A stretch of DNA of 64,000 nt from positions 30,906 to 94,905 of the forward strand of contig CANMWT010000011.1 of assembly GCA_947501635.1 (NCBI GenBank), given 5' to 3'. Under the pieces are notes generated by a model. The model was not told the DNA's origin. It did not search any database and saw only the letters and a list, made by a program, of their open reading frames with translations. The DNA comes from an uncultured Roseobacter sp. (GTDB taxonomy: Bacteria > Pseudomonadota > Alphaproteobacteria > Rhodobacterales > Rhodobacteraceae). This document shows positions 1 to 8,035 of the stretch, in pieces (the stretch's first letter is position 1; each line of letters begins with the position of its first letter). Made by a program: the position numbers and the translations under genes.

Positions 1-1083
1 ATCGCGCATCATTCGCCACCAGCCCTCGATATCCTTGAGCGTTGTGATGTTTTCGCGGGTCACAGCCCAGAACTGCTCTGCCAGATCATCCGGCACACCG
101 GCCGCCGCCACATCAGCCGCCACCGCCTCCAGCGGCAGGCCCCCCAGATAGCGCGCCGTCAGCGGAAAGAGGTCCTGCGCATCGAACTTCGTCGGTGCAG
201 ACCCAAAGCGGCTGATGTCGAACCCCTCGATCAGCGCCGCCATGTCACTGTGCAACTCCACCGGATCGCTCGACCCCAACCGCGCCATCAGGCTCAGCAA
301 AGCGGCCGGCTGCACACCCTGTTCACGCAAATCCTTCAACGCCAGCGTGCCCAGACGCTTGGACAGCGCCTCGCCCTGCGGGCCGGTCAGCAGCGAATGA
401 TGCGCAAAGCGTGGCACTGCCCCACCCAATGCCTCGATGATCTGAATCTGCGTCGCCGTGTTGGTGACATGGTCCGATCCCCGCACCACATCCGTGACGC
501 CCATCTCCGTGTCATCAACCACCGACGCCAGCGTGTACAGAACCTGCCCGTCACCCCGGATCAGCACCGGGTCGGACACCGACGCCGCATCAATCGAGAT
601 ATCGCCCAGAATGCCGTCCGCCCATTCAATGCGTTCGCGGTCCAGCTTAAAGCGCCAGACACCGTCGCCGCGCTCGGCGCGCAGCGCGTCCTTCTCGGCC
701 TCCGACAAGTCCAGCGCCGCGCGGTCATAAACCGGCGGCTTGCCCATGTTCAGCTGCTTTTTGCGCTTGAGGTCCAGCTCGGTCGGTGTCTCGAAAGCCT
801 CGTAGAACCGGCCCATGTCCCGCAAACTGTCCGCCGCCGCCGCATACCGGTCCAGCCGCAACGACTGCCGCTCCAGCCTGTCCCACGTCAGACCCAGCCA
901 CTCCAGATCACGCTTGATCCCATCGACGTATTCCTCTTTCGACCGCTCCGGGTCGGTATCGTCGATCCGCAGGATGAACGTCCCGCCCGCCTTGCGCGCG
1001 ATCATATAGTTCATCAACGCCGTGCGCAGGTTGCCAATATGGATGTGGCCTGTCGGCGATGGGGCAAAACGGGTGGTGGTCAT
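1..1083 (-). CDS. gltX: Glutamyl-tRNA synthetase (3' end cut by window edge)
   Basis: Charges tRNA-Glu (and in many alphaproteobacteria also tRNA-Gln) with glutamate in the cytoplasm. The 361 visible residues begin TTTRFAPSPTGHIHIGN after the Met, giving the class I HIGH-type signature (HIHIGN) within the first 20 residues, and carry a KMSKS-like SKRLG near residue 255. Sequence typical of the GluRS anticodon-binding region (KDIEGWWRMMRD) is still running at base 1, so roughly 80-110 C-terminal residues lie outside the window. The ATG start gives the canonical GluRS N-terminus. Read in the other direction this region yields a long but spurious antisense ORF. The identity is secure; the GluRS1 versus GluRS2 assignment is not resolved. 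Confidence 0.93.
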   Translation of the reverse strand, partial: MTTTRFAPSPTGHIHIGNLRTALMNYMIARKAGGTFILRIDDTDPERSKEEYVDGIKRDLEWLGLTWDRLERQSLRLDRYAAAADSLRDMGRFYEAFETPTELDLKRKKQLNMGKPPVYDRAALDLSEAEKDALRAERGDGVWRFKLDRERIEWADGILGDISIDAASVSDPVLIRGDGQVLYTLASVVDDTEMGVTDVVRGSDHVTNTATQIQIIEALGGAVPRFAHHSLLTGPQGEALSKRLGTLALKDLREQGVQPAALLSLMARLGSSDPVELHSDMAALIEGFDISRFGSAPTKFDAQDLFPLTARYLGGLPLEAVAADVAAAGVPDDLAEQFWAVTRENITTLKDIEGWWRMMRD

Positions 1084-1247
1084 CTCGGGTCTCCTGTTGG
1101 CGCGGTGTTGTCACAGGGCCGCGGATTTGTCCAGCGATCCCCCAACCGGCGCACCACCGCTGCGCGAAAATGTGAAGCCGAACCAACTGGCCGAACACCC
1201 TGCCCGCGCTATCTACGCCTCAGGTTGTCAAAAACAGGAGACCCCAA

Positions 1248-2177
1248 ATGTCCAATTCGCTGAAATTCTCGCGCCGCGCGGCGCTCGCCGGTGCAGCCGC
1301 CCTGCCGCTCGCGGCAGCGACAGCATCCGCCACACGCGCCGCAGCGCCGATGCTCGGTCAAACCATCACGCCCTTCCAGCGTGTCACGGTTGGCGGTTTC
1401 GACGTCACCACCCTGCTTGCAGGCTCCGCAACCCGCGAAGAACCACAAAGCATTTTCGGCATGAACGTCGACAAGGAAACCTTTGACACTGTCTCGGCCG
1501 AGGCCAACCTGCCGACCGACAAGACACAGTTCTTCTTCACGCCAACGGTCGTGAACACCGGGGCTGAGCTTGTGCTTTTTGACACCGGCCTGAACGGCGA
1601 AGGCACCACCGCCGCCCTTGCAGCAGCAGGCTACACACCCGATCAGGTGGACGTCGTGGTCATTACGCACATGCATGGCGACCATATCGGCGGCATGACA
1701 CTGGAAGACGGCTCAGCCACCTTCCCCAATGCGCGCTACGTGACAGGCCGCGCAGAGTACGATGCATGGGCCGCACAGGACAACGAACGCTTCAAGACAA
1801 AAGTGGCTCCCTTTGCCGAAAAAATGACCTTCCTCGAAGACGGCGGCAGCGTCGCCTCCGGCCTCACCGCCATGGCCGCCTTTGGCCATACCCCCGGCCA
1901 CATGAACTACATGGTCGAAAGCGACGGGACGCAACTGTACTTGGGCGCAGACTTTGCCAACCACTATGTCTGGTCGCTGGGATACCCCGATTGGGAAGTC
2001 AAATTCGACATGGATAAGGCCGCTGCCGCCGCAACGCGCCGCCGCATCCTCGATATGCTGTCCGCCGACAAAGTCGCCTTTGTAGGCTACCACATGCCAT
2101 GGCCGGGCATCGGCTATGTCGACACCAGAGGCGACGGTTTTGCCTATGTACCGCACAGCTACCAGTTGATGCTGTAA
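1248..2177 (+). CDS. Tat-exported metallo-beta-lactamase-fold hydrolase
   Basis: The product has 309 aa. The N-terminus has a twin-arginine signal (SRRAALAG at residues 8-15, then an Ala-rich hydrophobic stretch), so a folded, metal-loaded periplasmic enzyme is likely. The zinc motif HMHGDH is at residues 141-146 and a further metal-ligand region is HTPGH near residue 209. Overall layout resembles the quorum-quenching lactonase/YtnP-like branch of the MBL superfamily, but the substrate cannot be read from sequence. A good ribosome site (AGGAGA) precedes the ATG. It stands alone between gltX (divergent) and a convergent esterase gene, with a shared GC hairpin downstream. An N-acyl-homoserine lactonase activity is possible but is only an inference. 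Confidence 0.85.
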   Translation: MSNSLKFSRRAALAGAAALPLAAATASATRAAAPMLGQTITPFQRVTVGGFDVTTLLAGSATREEPQSIFGMNVDKETFDTVSAEANLPTDKTQFFFTPTVVNTGAELVLFDTGLNGEGTTAALAAAGYTPDQVDVVVITHMHGDHIGGMTLEDGSATFPNARYVTGRAEYDAWAAQDNERFKTKVAPFAEKMTFLEDGGSVASGLTAMAAFGHTPGHMNYMVESDGTQLYLGADFANHYVWSLGYPDWEVKFDMDKAAAAATRRRILDMLSADKVAFVGYHMPWPGIGYVDTRGDGFAYVPHSYQLML

Positions 2178-2186
2178 AAGACCCCC

Positions 2187-2211
2187 GCGGGGCGGCTCAG
2201 AGCTGCCCCGC
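2187..2211. terminator. GC hairpin between convergent genes
   Basis: An 11-bp stem (one G-U pair) with a CAG loop lies at the end of the MBL hydrolase gene and includes the stop codon of the convergent esterase gene. On the minus strand it is followed by GGGGGTCTTTT, so it fits a rho-independent terminator for the esterase better than for the plus-strand gene. Confidence 0.55.
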
Positions 2212-3027
2212 GTCCGACAGCCGCTGCCACGCGTGGCGCAGGTGTTCCGTGCGCAACGAATGCCCGCCGGGGAACAGACAGAACTCCAGAATAGCGCCGT
2301 CAGCATTGCCGCGTTCTGTGCAGCGCAGATCACCATAGGTCCTGTCCTGCGGCGCACCAAAATCGCCAAACTGCTGATACAGCGCCAGTGCCGCATCGAC
2401 CTCGCCCTGCTTTGTCGGCCCAATGGCGCGCCCCTCAAGCGGTACGGTCTTGTCGCGGTCGCCGTGAATATGGACAATGCTGGTAATGGGTGCCGCGCAG
2501 CGCTCGGGCGGCTTCAGCCAGAAGGTGCCCGCAATCGGCGCAAACCCCGCGAAACTGCCGCTGCGCGCACAGGCAAGATTCCAGACCAGCATGCCGCCAC
2601 CACTGAACCCGGTGGCCATAATGCGCTCGGCATCCAACGCGAAACGCATGGTCGCATCCGCCAAAACAGCATCCACATAGGCAAACTCCGCCGCGCCATC
2701 GCTCTCCATCTGACGCGGATGGTTGGGCAAAATCCAACTGTCCCCATCAGCATTAAAAGCCAGCAGCGCGGCACCCAGATCACCCGCCAACCCGCGCAAC
2801 GACCGATTGCGCATCACGCCCGCCGCAGACCCTTTGTACCCATGCGCAAATGCGATCACCGGAACCTTTGACGCGCCGTCATGCCCTGCCGGCATCACGA
2901 TGCGGTAGCTGCGTTCGCCCACCATGCAGTCACTGTCAGCACCGCAGGCATGCGCCGGGACCGGCATAGTCATTCCCACCATCAGCGCCAGTAGCGCCAA
3001 CACCAGCCCTGCACACATTTGCCGCAT
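2197..3027 (-). CDS. Secreted alpha/beta-hydrolase, PHB-depolymerase/feruloyl-esterase (LpqC) family
   Basis: The product has 276 aa and a Sec signal peptide (about residues 1-27, ending PVPAHA). It has the nucleophile elbow GFSGG with Ser142, and downstream Asp (HGDRDKTVP) and His (GGHS) candidates complete a catalytic triad. This pattern belongs to the COG3509 polyhydroxybutyrate depolymerase/esterase family. Several cysteines (near residues 28, 34, 155 and 178) fit an exported, disulfide-bonded protein. The start was placed at the ATG that has AGGGAG seven bases upstream; a longer frame adds 22 residues with no ribosome site and would bury the signal peptide. The true substrate (short PHA oligomers, aryl esters or other) is unknown. 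Confidence 0.8.
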   Translation of the reverse strand: MRQMCAGLVLALLALMVGMTMPVPAHACGADSDCMVGERSYRIVMPAGHDGASKVPVIAFAHGYKGSAAGVMRNRSLRGLAGDLGAALLAFNADGDSWILPNHPRQMESDGAAEFAYVDAVLADATMRFALDAERIMATGFSGGGMLVWNLACARSGSFAGFAPIAGTFWLKPPERCAAPITSIVHIHGDRDKTVPLEGRAIGPTKQGEVDAALALYQQFGDFGAPQDRTYGDLRCTERGNADGAILEFCLFPGGHSLRTEHLRHAWQRLSDAGQL

Positions 3028-3162
3028 CGTGGTCTCCCTAGGCCCTTTGGCCCCGTTGAACGCCAGTCTAACGTCGGTCTGACAAAACCTCATATCACAA
3101 CGTCGTGCGGTTCCCCGCCCCCGCTCCGGCCCACAAAACCGCGGCAGACAGGCAAGGCTTGG

Positions 3163-4821
3163 CTAGCTGGGGTCGCGCCAGCGGTTTACAATCGGATACC
3201 GGCGATCCAGCCAGAACGCCCCTTTCGTCAGCCGCGCACCCGGCGCGGACTGAAACCGCTTGTACTCGCTGATGTAGATCAGGTGTTCGACCTTTTTAGC
3301 CACCTCGCGCGCGACACCGGCGGCGACGCAATCTTCGATAGACCCGTCGCGATCCACCAGTATCTCGAGAATAAGGTCCAGTTCCGGATAGTCGGGCAGG
3401 CTGTCGCTGTCTTTCTGGTCCGCGCGCAGCTCTGCCGAGGGCGGCTTGTCGATCACCCGCGGCACGATCACCTCGCCAGCCGTGCCCATCATCCAGTCAC
3501 GGTGGTTGGCATTGCGCCAGCGGCAGGTCTCGAAGACGCGCGTCTTGTAAAGGTCCTTGATCGGGTTGTAGCCACCGGCCATATCCCCGTAAATCGTCGC
3601 ATAACCGACCGCCACTTCTGATTTGTTGCCCGTCGTCAGCAGCATTTCGCCGAACTTGTTGCTCAGCGCCATCAACAACAGCCCACGCAGCCGCGACTGC
3701 AGGTTTTCTTCCGTCAGATCCGCGTCCAGCCCCTCGAACAGAGGCGCCAGCGTGCGCGTGATCGCCGCGCGTCCCTCAGCGATTGGCACATAGTCATAGC
3801 GGCACCCCAAAGCGCGGGCCACTGCCTCTGCATCTTCAAGGCTTTCCGCCGAGGTATACTCGGAAGGCAGCATCACACAGCGCACGTTCTCAGCGCCAAG
3901 CGCATCCACCGCGATCGTCGCAACCAGCGCGGAATCGACCCCGCCAGAGAGCCCCAGCAGCACCTTGCCAAATCCGGTCTTGCGGCAATAGTCCCGCAAA
4001 GACTTCACCATCACGCGGTAGTCCTGCTCCCAGGCGTCAGGATGCGCGGCCTTCTCCGCCTCGACAATGCGCCAGCCGTCGGGCCCACGCTCCAGATCCA
4101 CATGGGTGACAACTTCTTCGAAACAGGGCAACTGCACCGCAAGAGCCCCGCCCGGGTTCAGCCCGAAAGACGCCCCGTCAAACACCTGATCGTCCTGCCC
4201 GCCCACCATATTCAGGTAGATCAGCGGCAGTTCAGTCTCGACCACCCGCGCCACCATATGGTTCAGGCGGGTCTCGAACTTGCCGCGGTAATAGGGCGAA
4301 CCATTGGGCACCAGCAAGAACTCGGCCCCCGTTTCGGCCAGCGTCTCAGCCACATCCTCGTGCCAGGCATCCTCGCAGATCGGGCTTCCCACACGGCTGT
4401 TGCCAACCGAATACGGCCCCCCCAAAGGCCCCGCATCAAAGATGCGCACCTCGTCAAAGACGGTCTCGTTAGGCAAATGATGCTTGAGCACCTGACTGGC
4501 GATCTGGCCGCCCTTCAGGATCAGATAGGCATTGTAAAGCTTCGTGCCCTCCACCCAGGGTGCGCCGATGGCCAGCGCCGGACCCTCCGCACAGGCAAGC
4601 GCCAACGCCTCGATATGGGTCATGACATCCAGCTGGAAGGCCCGCTTCATCACCAGATCCTGCGCGTTGTATCCGGTGATGAACATCTCCGGCAGCGCCA
4701 CCAGATCGGCCCCTGCTGCCCGGCCCTCTTCCCACGCACGCCGCGCCAGCGCGGCATTGCCCGCCAGATCCCCGACGGTCGGATTCAACTGACCCAATGT
4801 GATTCTGAAACGATCCGCCAT
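3163..4821 (-). CDS. nadE: Glutamine-hydrolysing NAD+ synthetase
   Basis: Final step of NAD+ synthesis: converts nicotinic acid adenine dinucleotide to NAD+ using ammonia tunnelled from glutamine. The 552-aa product has an N-terminal nitrilase-type glutaminase domain (Glu in ALPEMF, Lys region, catalytic Cys in SPICEDAW) and a C-terminal synthetase domain with the ATP pyrophosphatase P-loop LSGGVDSAL. The length matches two-domain NadE of alphaproteobacteria. The frame continues upstream for 58 codons, but MADRF is the family N-terminus and was chosen as start. It is divergent from the MORN-protein gene, so the roughly 190-bp gap must hold both promoters. Confidence 0.95.
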   Translation of the reverse strand: MADRFRITLGQLNPTVGDLAGNAALARRAWEEGRAAGADLVALPEMFITGYNAQDLVMKRAFQLDVMTHIEALALACAEGPALAIGAPWVEGTKLYNAYLILKGGQIASQVLKHHLPNETVFDEVRIFDAGPLGGPYSVGNSRVGSPICEDAWHEDVAETLAETGAEFLLVPNGSPYYRGKFETRLNHMVARVVETELPLIYLNMVGGQDDQVFDGASFGLNPGGALAVQLPCFEEVVTHVDLERGPDGWRIVEAEKAAHPDAWEQDYRVMVKSLRDYCRKTGFGKVLLGLSGGVDSALVATIAVDALGAENVRCVMLPSEYTSAESLEDAEAVARALGCRYDYVPIAEGRAAITRTLAPLFEGLDADLTEENLQSRLRGLLLMALSNKFGEMLLTTGNKSEVAVGYATIYGDMAGGYNPIKDLYKTRVFETCRWRNANHRDWMMGTAGEVIVPRVIDKPPSAELRADQKDSDSLPDYPELDLILEILVDRDGSIEDCVAAGVAREVAKKVEHLIYISEYKRFQSAPGARLTKGAFWLDRRYPIVNRWRDPS

Positions 4822-5014
4822 GGTTGAGGCCCTTTTGCCTGCCGGTCTGCCTGAATGGGAACCATGTAGCAGATCAGGCGTCCGATGAAAGCCCATCCCC
4901 GCCGATTGCCGCAAAAGAACATTGCCCCGCCCCGCGCCATTGCTTAAATTGCCGCTTGTCTGCATGCATGACGCAAACCGCGCAGCCCTCCGCAACCAGC
5001 TCCTGAAGGTACAT

Positions 5015-6403
5015 ATGACACCTCGCCGCCTGATCCTCTGCCTTGCTCTCCTCCCCCTGCCCGCGCTCGCGCAGGAAGCTGAGGTGCAAACGAAACAGTA
5101 CGACGATGGCGGTGTCTATGAAGGCACCTTCAAAGGCGGGGTCCAGCACGGCATGGGCACCTACAAACTGCCCAACGGCTATGAATACACCGGCGAGTGG
5201 GTGGATGGCGAAATCAAGGGCGAAGGCGTCGCGCGCTTCCCCAACGGCTCGGTCTACGAAGGCAACTTCGCCAAAGGCAAACCCGACGGCTTCGGCCGCA
5301 TCACCTTTGCCGACGGCGGCACCTACGAAGGCACATGGCAGTCTGGCGCGATCATGGGCGAGGGCATCGCGCTCTACGCCAACGGCGTGCGCTACGAAGG
5401 CGGCTTCCGCAATGCCAAACACCACGGCAAGGGCACCATGCAAAGCCCCGGCGGATACGAATACAAAGGTGACTGGGTCGACGGAATCAAACAGGGCACC
5501 GGCGAAATCACCTACCCCGACGGCGCGGTCTACATCGGCCAGATCTCCAACGGCAAACGCGAAGGCGAAGGCACGCTCACCATGCCAGACGGCCTTGTCT
5601 ATGTGGGCTTTTGGCGTGACGGCCAGATCGACGGCAGCGGCAAACTCAGCCAGGCCAATGGCGACGTCTACGAAGGCCAGCTCGTCTCGGGACGCCGCGA
5701 AGGAATCGGCAAGGTCACCTACGCCAACGGCGACATGTATGAAGGCGAATTCGCCAACGACCTGCGCGAAGGTCAGGGCACCTTCACCGCACAGGACGGA
5801 TACACCTACACCGGCTCTTGGGTCGCAGGCGAAATCGAAGGACAGGGGCGCGTAAACTACCCCGACGGCTCGATCTACGTGGGCACCTTCAAATCCGGTC
5901 AGGCCGACGGAGAGGGCCTGATTACCTACCCTGATGGCTCAACCTATGAAGGCGCATGGAAAGCAGGCGTGATCGACGGCTTCGGCAAAGCCGTCTACCC
6001 CAACGGCGTGATCTACGAAGGCAATTTCCAGAACGCCCGCAACCACGGCACCGGCATAATGACCTACGCGGACGGCTACCGCTATGACGGCGAATGGCTG
6101 GACGGCCAGCGCCACGGGCAGGGCACCGCTGTCTATCCCGACGGCACCATCTACACCGGTAGCTTCGAGGCCGGCCAGCGCCACGGACAGGGCAAGATCG
6201 TTATGCCCTCGGGCTTCAGCTACGAAGGCGCCTGGGTACGCGGCGAAATCGAAGGCCTCGGCATTGCCACCTACGACAACGGCGACGTCTACGAAGGCAT
6301 GTTCAGTGCCGGCAAACGCCAAGGCACCGGCACCATGCGCTACGCCACGGGCGAGGAAGCCTCTGGCGAATGGCAAAACGGTGCGCTGACCGAAGGCGGC
6401 TAA
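5015..6403 (+). CDS. Secreted MORN-repeat protein (19 repeats)
   Basis: The product is 462 aa: a Sec signal peptide (about residues 1-20, ending PALAQ) followed almost entirely by 19 MORN repeats at a strict 23-residue period, each with the core G-x-x-Y-x-G-x-[FW]. MORN repeats form elongated beta-hairpin arrays and in eukaryotes bind lipids or proteins; in bacteria the role is not established, so an envelope-associated scaffold is only an inference. The last repeat is degenerate (GEEASGEW lacks the Tyr). Repeats 2, 6, 11 and 15 are more alike (G-Y-x-Y-x-G-[ED/S]-W), suggesting block duplications. ATG at 5015 has GAAGG upstream and gives the signal peptide. It ends by overlapping the convergent LysR gene by 4 bp. 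Confidence 0.88.
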   Translation: MTPRRLILCLALLPLPALAQEAEVQTKQYDDGGVYEGTFKGGVQHGMGTYKLPNGYEYTGEWVDGEIKGEGVARFPNGSVYEGNFAKGKPDGFGRITFADGGTYEGTWQSGAIMGEGIALYANGVRYEGGFRNAKHHGKGTMQSPGGYEYKGDWVDGIKQGTGEITYPDGAVYIGQISNGKREGEGTLTMPDGLVYVGFWRDGQIDGSGKLSQANGDVYEGQLVSGRREGIGKVTYANGDMYEGEFANDLREGQGTFTAQDGYTYTGSWVAGEIEGQGRVNYPDGSIYVGTFKSGQADGEGLITYPDGSTYEGAWKAGVIDGFGKAVYPNGVIYEGNFQNARNHGTGIMTYADGYRYDGEWLDGQRHGQGTAVYPDGTIYTGSFEAGQRHGQGKIVMPSGFSYEGAWVRGEIEGLGIATYDNGDVYEGMFSAGKRQGTGTMRYATGEEASGEWQNGALTEGG

Positions 6404-7287
6404 AGTCCAACCAGATGTTCGGCCAGCGTGTCATAGACCAGCCGGATCCGGCGCGACGAATGCAGCTCGCGGTGCGTCACCAGCCACACCGGAAACAGGA
6501 TCGGCGGCTCCGCGGGCAACAGGCGGACCATGCCGGGCGTGCTGTCACCCAGCAGCCGCGACATCGGCGCAACCCCGAACCCCTCGCGCGCCAGCTGCCA
6601 CGCCACCAGACCACTTTCTGATCCGTATCTGAACCGCTCGGCAGTCAGCAGCACGCCCAGCGGCGCCAGATGCGCGATCATCCGGTCCGGGTCGCCAAAA
6701 CTGATGAAATCATGCGTCGCAAGCGCCTCCAGCGTGTCGGGCGCACCGTTGCGCGCAACATAGCTCTCAGACGCATAGAAATATGCCTGCGCATCACAGA
6801 TTTTGCGCGCAATAAGGTCCGGCTGATCGGGCCGCAAATGGCGGATTGCGATATCGGCCTCGCGCCGGAGCAGGTCGCGCACGTCGTTGGCCGCCACCAG
6901 TTCAATCTGCAAAAGCGGGGCTGCAGCACGGATGTGATGCAGAAGCTTGGGCATCAAATGCGCTGAAAACACGTCACTTGCCGTGATCCGCACCATCCCG
7001 TCAACCGCCTGAGACCGACCAGAAGCCACCAGCGACACCTTGGTTGCCGCCGCCTCCATCGCCCGCGCATGCTCCAACAGATCAAGGCCCGACGCCGTCA
7101 ACGTCATGCTGCGCCCCGCGCGCTCGAACAGCATCACGCCCAAGTCCGCTTCAAGCGCCGATACCTGTCGCCCCACCGTGGGCTGCGCCAGTTTCAACAC
7201 ACGCGCCGCCGCGGAAAGCGACCCCGCATCGGCAGTCGCCAGAAATGCCTTAAGCTGTGTCCAATCAAAGCTGCTGTCATTATCCAT
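6400..7287 (-). CDS. LysR-family transcriptional regulator
   Basis: The product has about 295 aa. The N-terminal winged helix-turn-helix is canonical (FDWTQLKAFLATADAGSL followed by AARVLKLAQPTVGRQVSALE), and the C-terminal part is a periplasmic-binding-like effector domain. It is divergent from a methyltransferase gene, the usual arrangement for a LysR regulator and its target. No clear ribosome site precedes the ATG at 7287. Two in-frame ATGs lie 4 and 14 codons further upstream, within an AT-rich palindromic region, so the start is uncertain. Effector and full regulon are unknown. Confidence 0.85.
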   Translation of the reverse strand: MDNDSSFDWTQLKAFLATADAGSLSAAARVLKLAQPTVGRQVSALEADLGVMLFERAGRSMTLTASGLDLLEHARAMEAAATKVSLVASGRSQAVDGMVRITASDVFSAHLMPKLLHHIRAAAPLLQIELVAANDVRDLLRREADIAIRHLRPDQPDLIARKICDAQAYFYASESYVARNGAPDTLEALATHDFISFGDPDRMIAHLAPLGVLLTAERFRYGSESGLVAWQLAREGFGVAPMSRLLGDSTPGMVRLLPAEPPILFPVWLVTHRELHSSRRIRLVYDTLAEHLVGL

Positions 7288-7299
7288 GCAAATATGCAT
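7286..7299. promoter_or_regulatory. AT-rich inverted repeat in LysR/methyltransferase divergent region
   Basis: The sequence ATGCAAATATGCAT is an interrupted palindrome (ATGCA/TGCAT arms) overlapping the likely LysR start codon, within the AT-rich gap to the methyltransferase gene. LysR proteins typically bind interrupted palindromes in such divergent gaps and repress themselves. The match to a LysR T-N11-A box is only approximate. Confidence 0.4.
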
Positions 7300-7371
7300 A
7301 ACATAATTACATATTTTGCCAATTCCCATGCGCAGAATTCGGCCTTAGGAGTGCCGGAAAGGAGAAAAGCC

Positions 7372-8007
7372 ATGACTGAAGCAAAATTCTGGGACCGCAT
7401 CGCACCGAAATACGCAGCCCAACCGATCAAGAACCCGCAAGCTTATGAATATACGCTGGGCCGGACACGCAGCTACATCAAATCCAGTGACCACGTGCTG
7501 GAACTGGGCTGCGGCACCGCATCAACAGCCATAGAACTCGCACCCCTCGCGGCACAGTACACCGCCAGCGACCTTTCCGCGAAAATGGTTGAGATCGGCA
7601 CGCAAAAGGCGCAGGCCGCAGCGGTCGGCAATCTGACCTGCATGGTCGCAGACTGGTCTTCGCCGCGCTTGCAGGAACAGACGTATTCTGTCGTTCTGGC
7701 GCTGAACCTTCTGCACCTGCTGCCCGATCTGCCTGCCGTATTGGCGCGCGTCCACAGCCTGTTGCCGCAGGGCGGTCTGTTTATCTCAAAGACCGTCGTT
7801 GTCCCGACGGCCCCCGCGCCGCTGTCGTTCCGGCTGATGCGCTTGGCATTGCCGCTGCTGCATCGCTTGGGCCGCGTGCCCTTTGTCGCCTTCCGGCAGG
7901 CCCCCGATCTGGACCGCGCGATCGAGGAGGCAGGATTTGAAATCATCGAAACCTCCGACGGACAGTCAACGCCGCCCAACCGCTACATCGTCGCCCGCAA
8001 GCTCTGA
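7372..8007 (+). CDS. Class I SAM-dependent methyltransferase
   Basis: The product has 211 aa. SAM-binding motif I is VLELGCGTAS, followed by an acidic motif II region (YTASDLS) and a motif IV-like VVLALNLLHLL. The N-terminus (FWDRIAPKYAAQPIKNPQAYEYTLGR) resembles a family of small UbiE-like methyltransferases in proteobacteria. Substrate unknown. The start is the ATG preceded by AAAGGAGA. Position opposite a LysR gene suggests control by that regulator (inference). It is convergent with the photolyase gene, 28 bp away. Confidence 0.85.
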   Translation: MTEAKFWDRIAPKYAAQPIKNPQAYEYTLGRTRSYIKSSDHVLELGCGTASTAIELAPLAAQYTASDLSAKMVEIGTQKAQAAAVGNLTCMVADWSSPRLQEQTYSVVLALNLLHLLPDLPAVLARVHSLLPQGGLFISKTVVVPTAPAPLSFRLMRLALPLLHRLGRVPFVAFRQAPDLDRAIEEAGFEIIETSDGQSTPPNRYIVARKL

Positions 8008-8035
8008 AAGCACAGGCCGGTTTGCCGCCAACTGG

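Noticed and set aside
250..1263. Plus-strand frame of 337 codons opposite gltX
   Set aside because: Arg/Gln-rich antisense shadow; the minus strand carries the complete HIGH and KMSKS signatures of glutamyl-tRNA synthetase.
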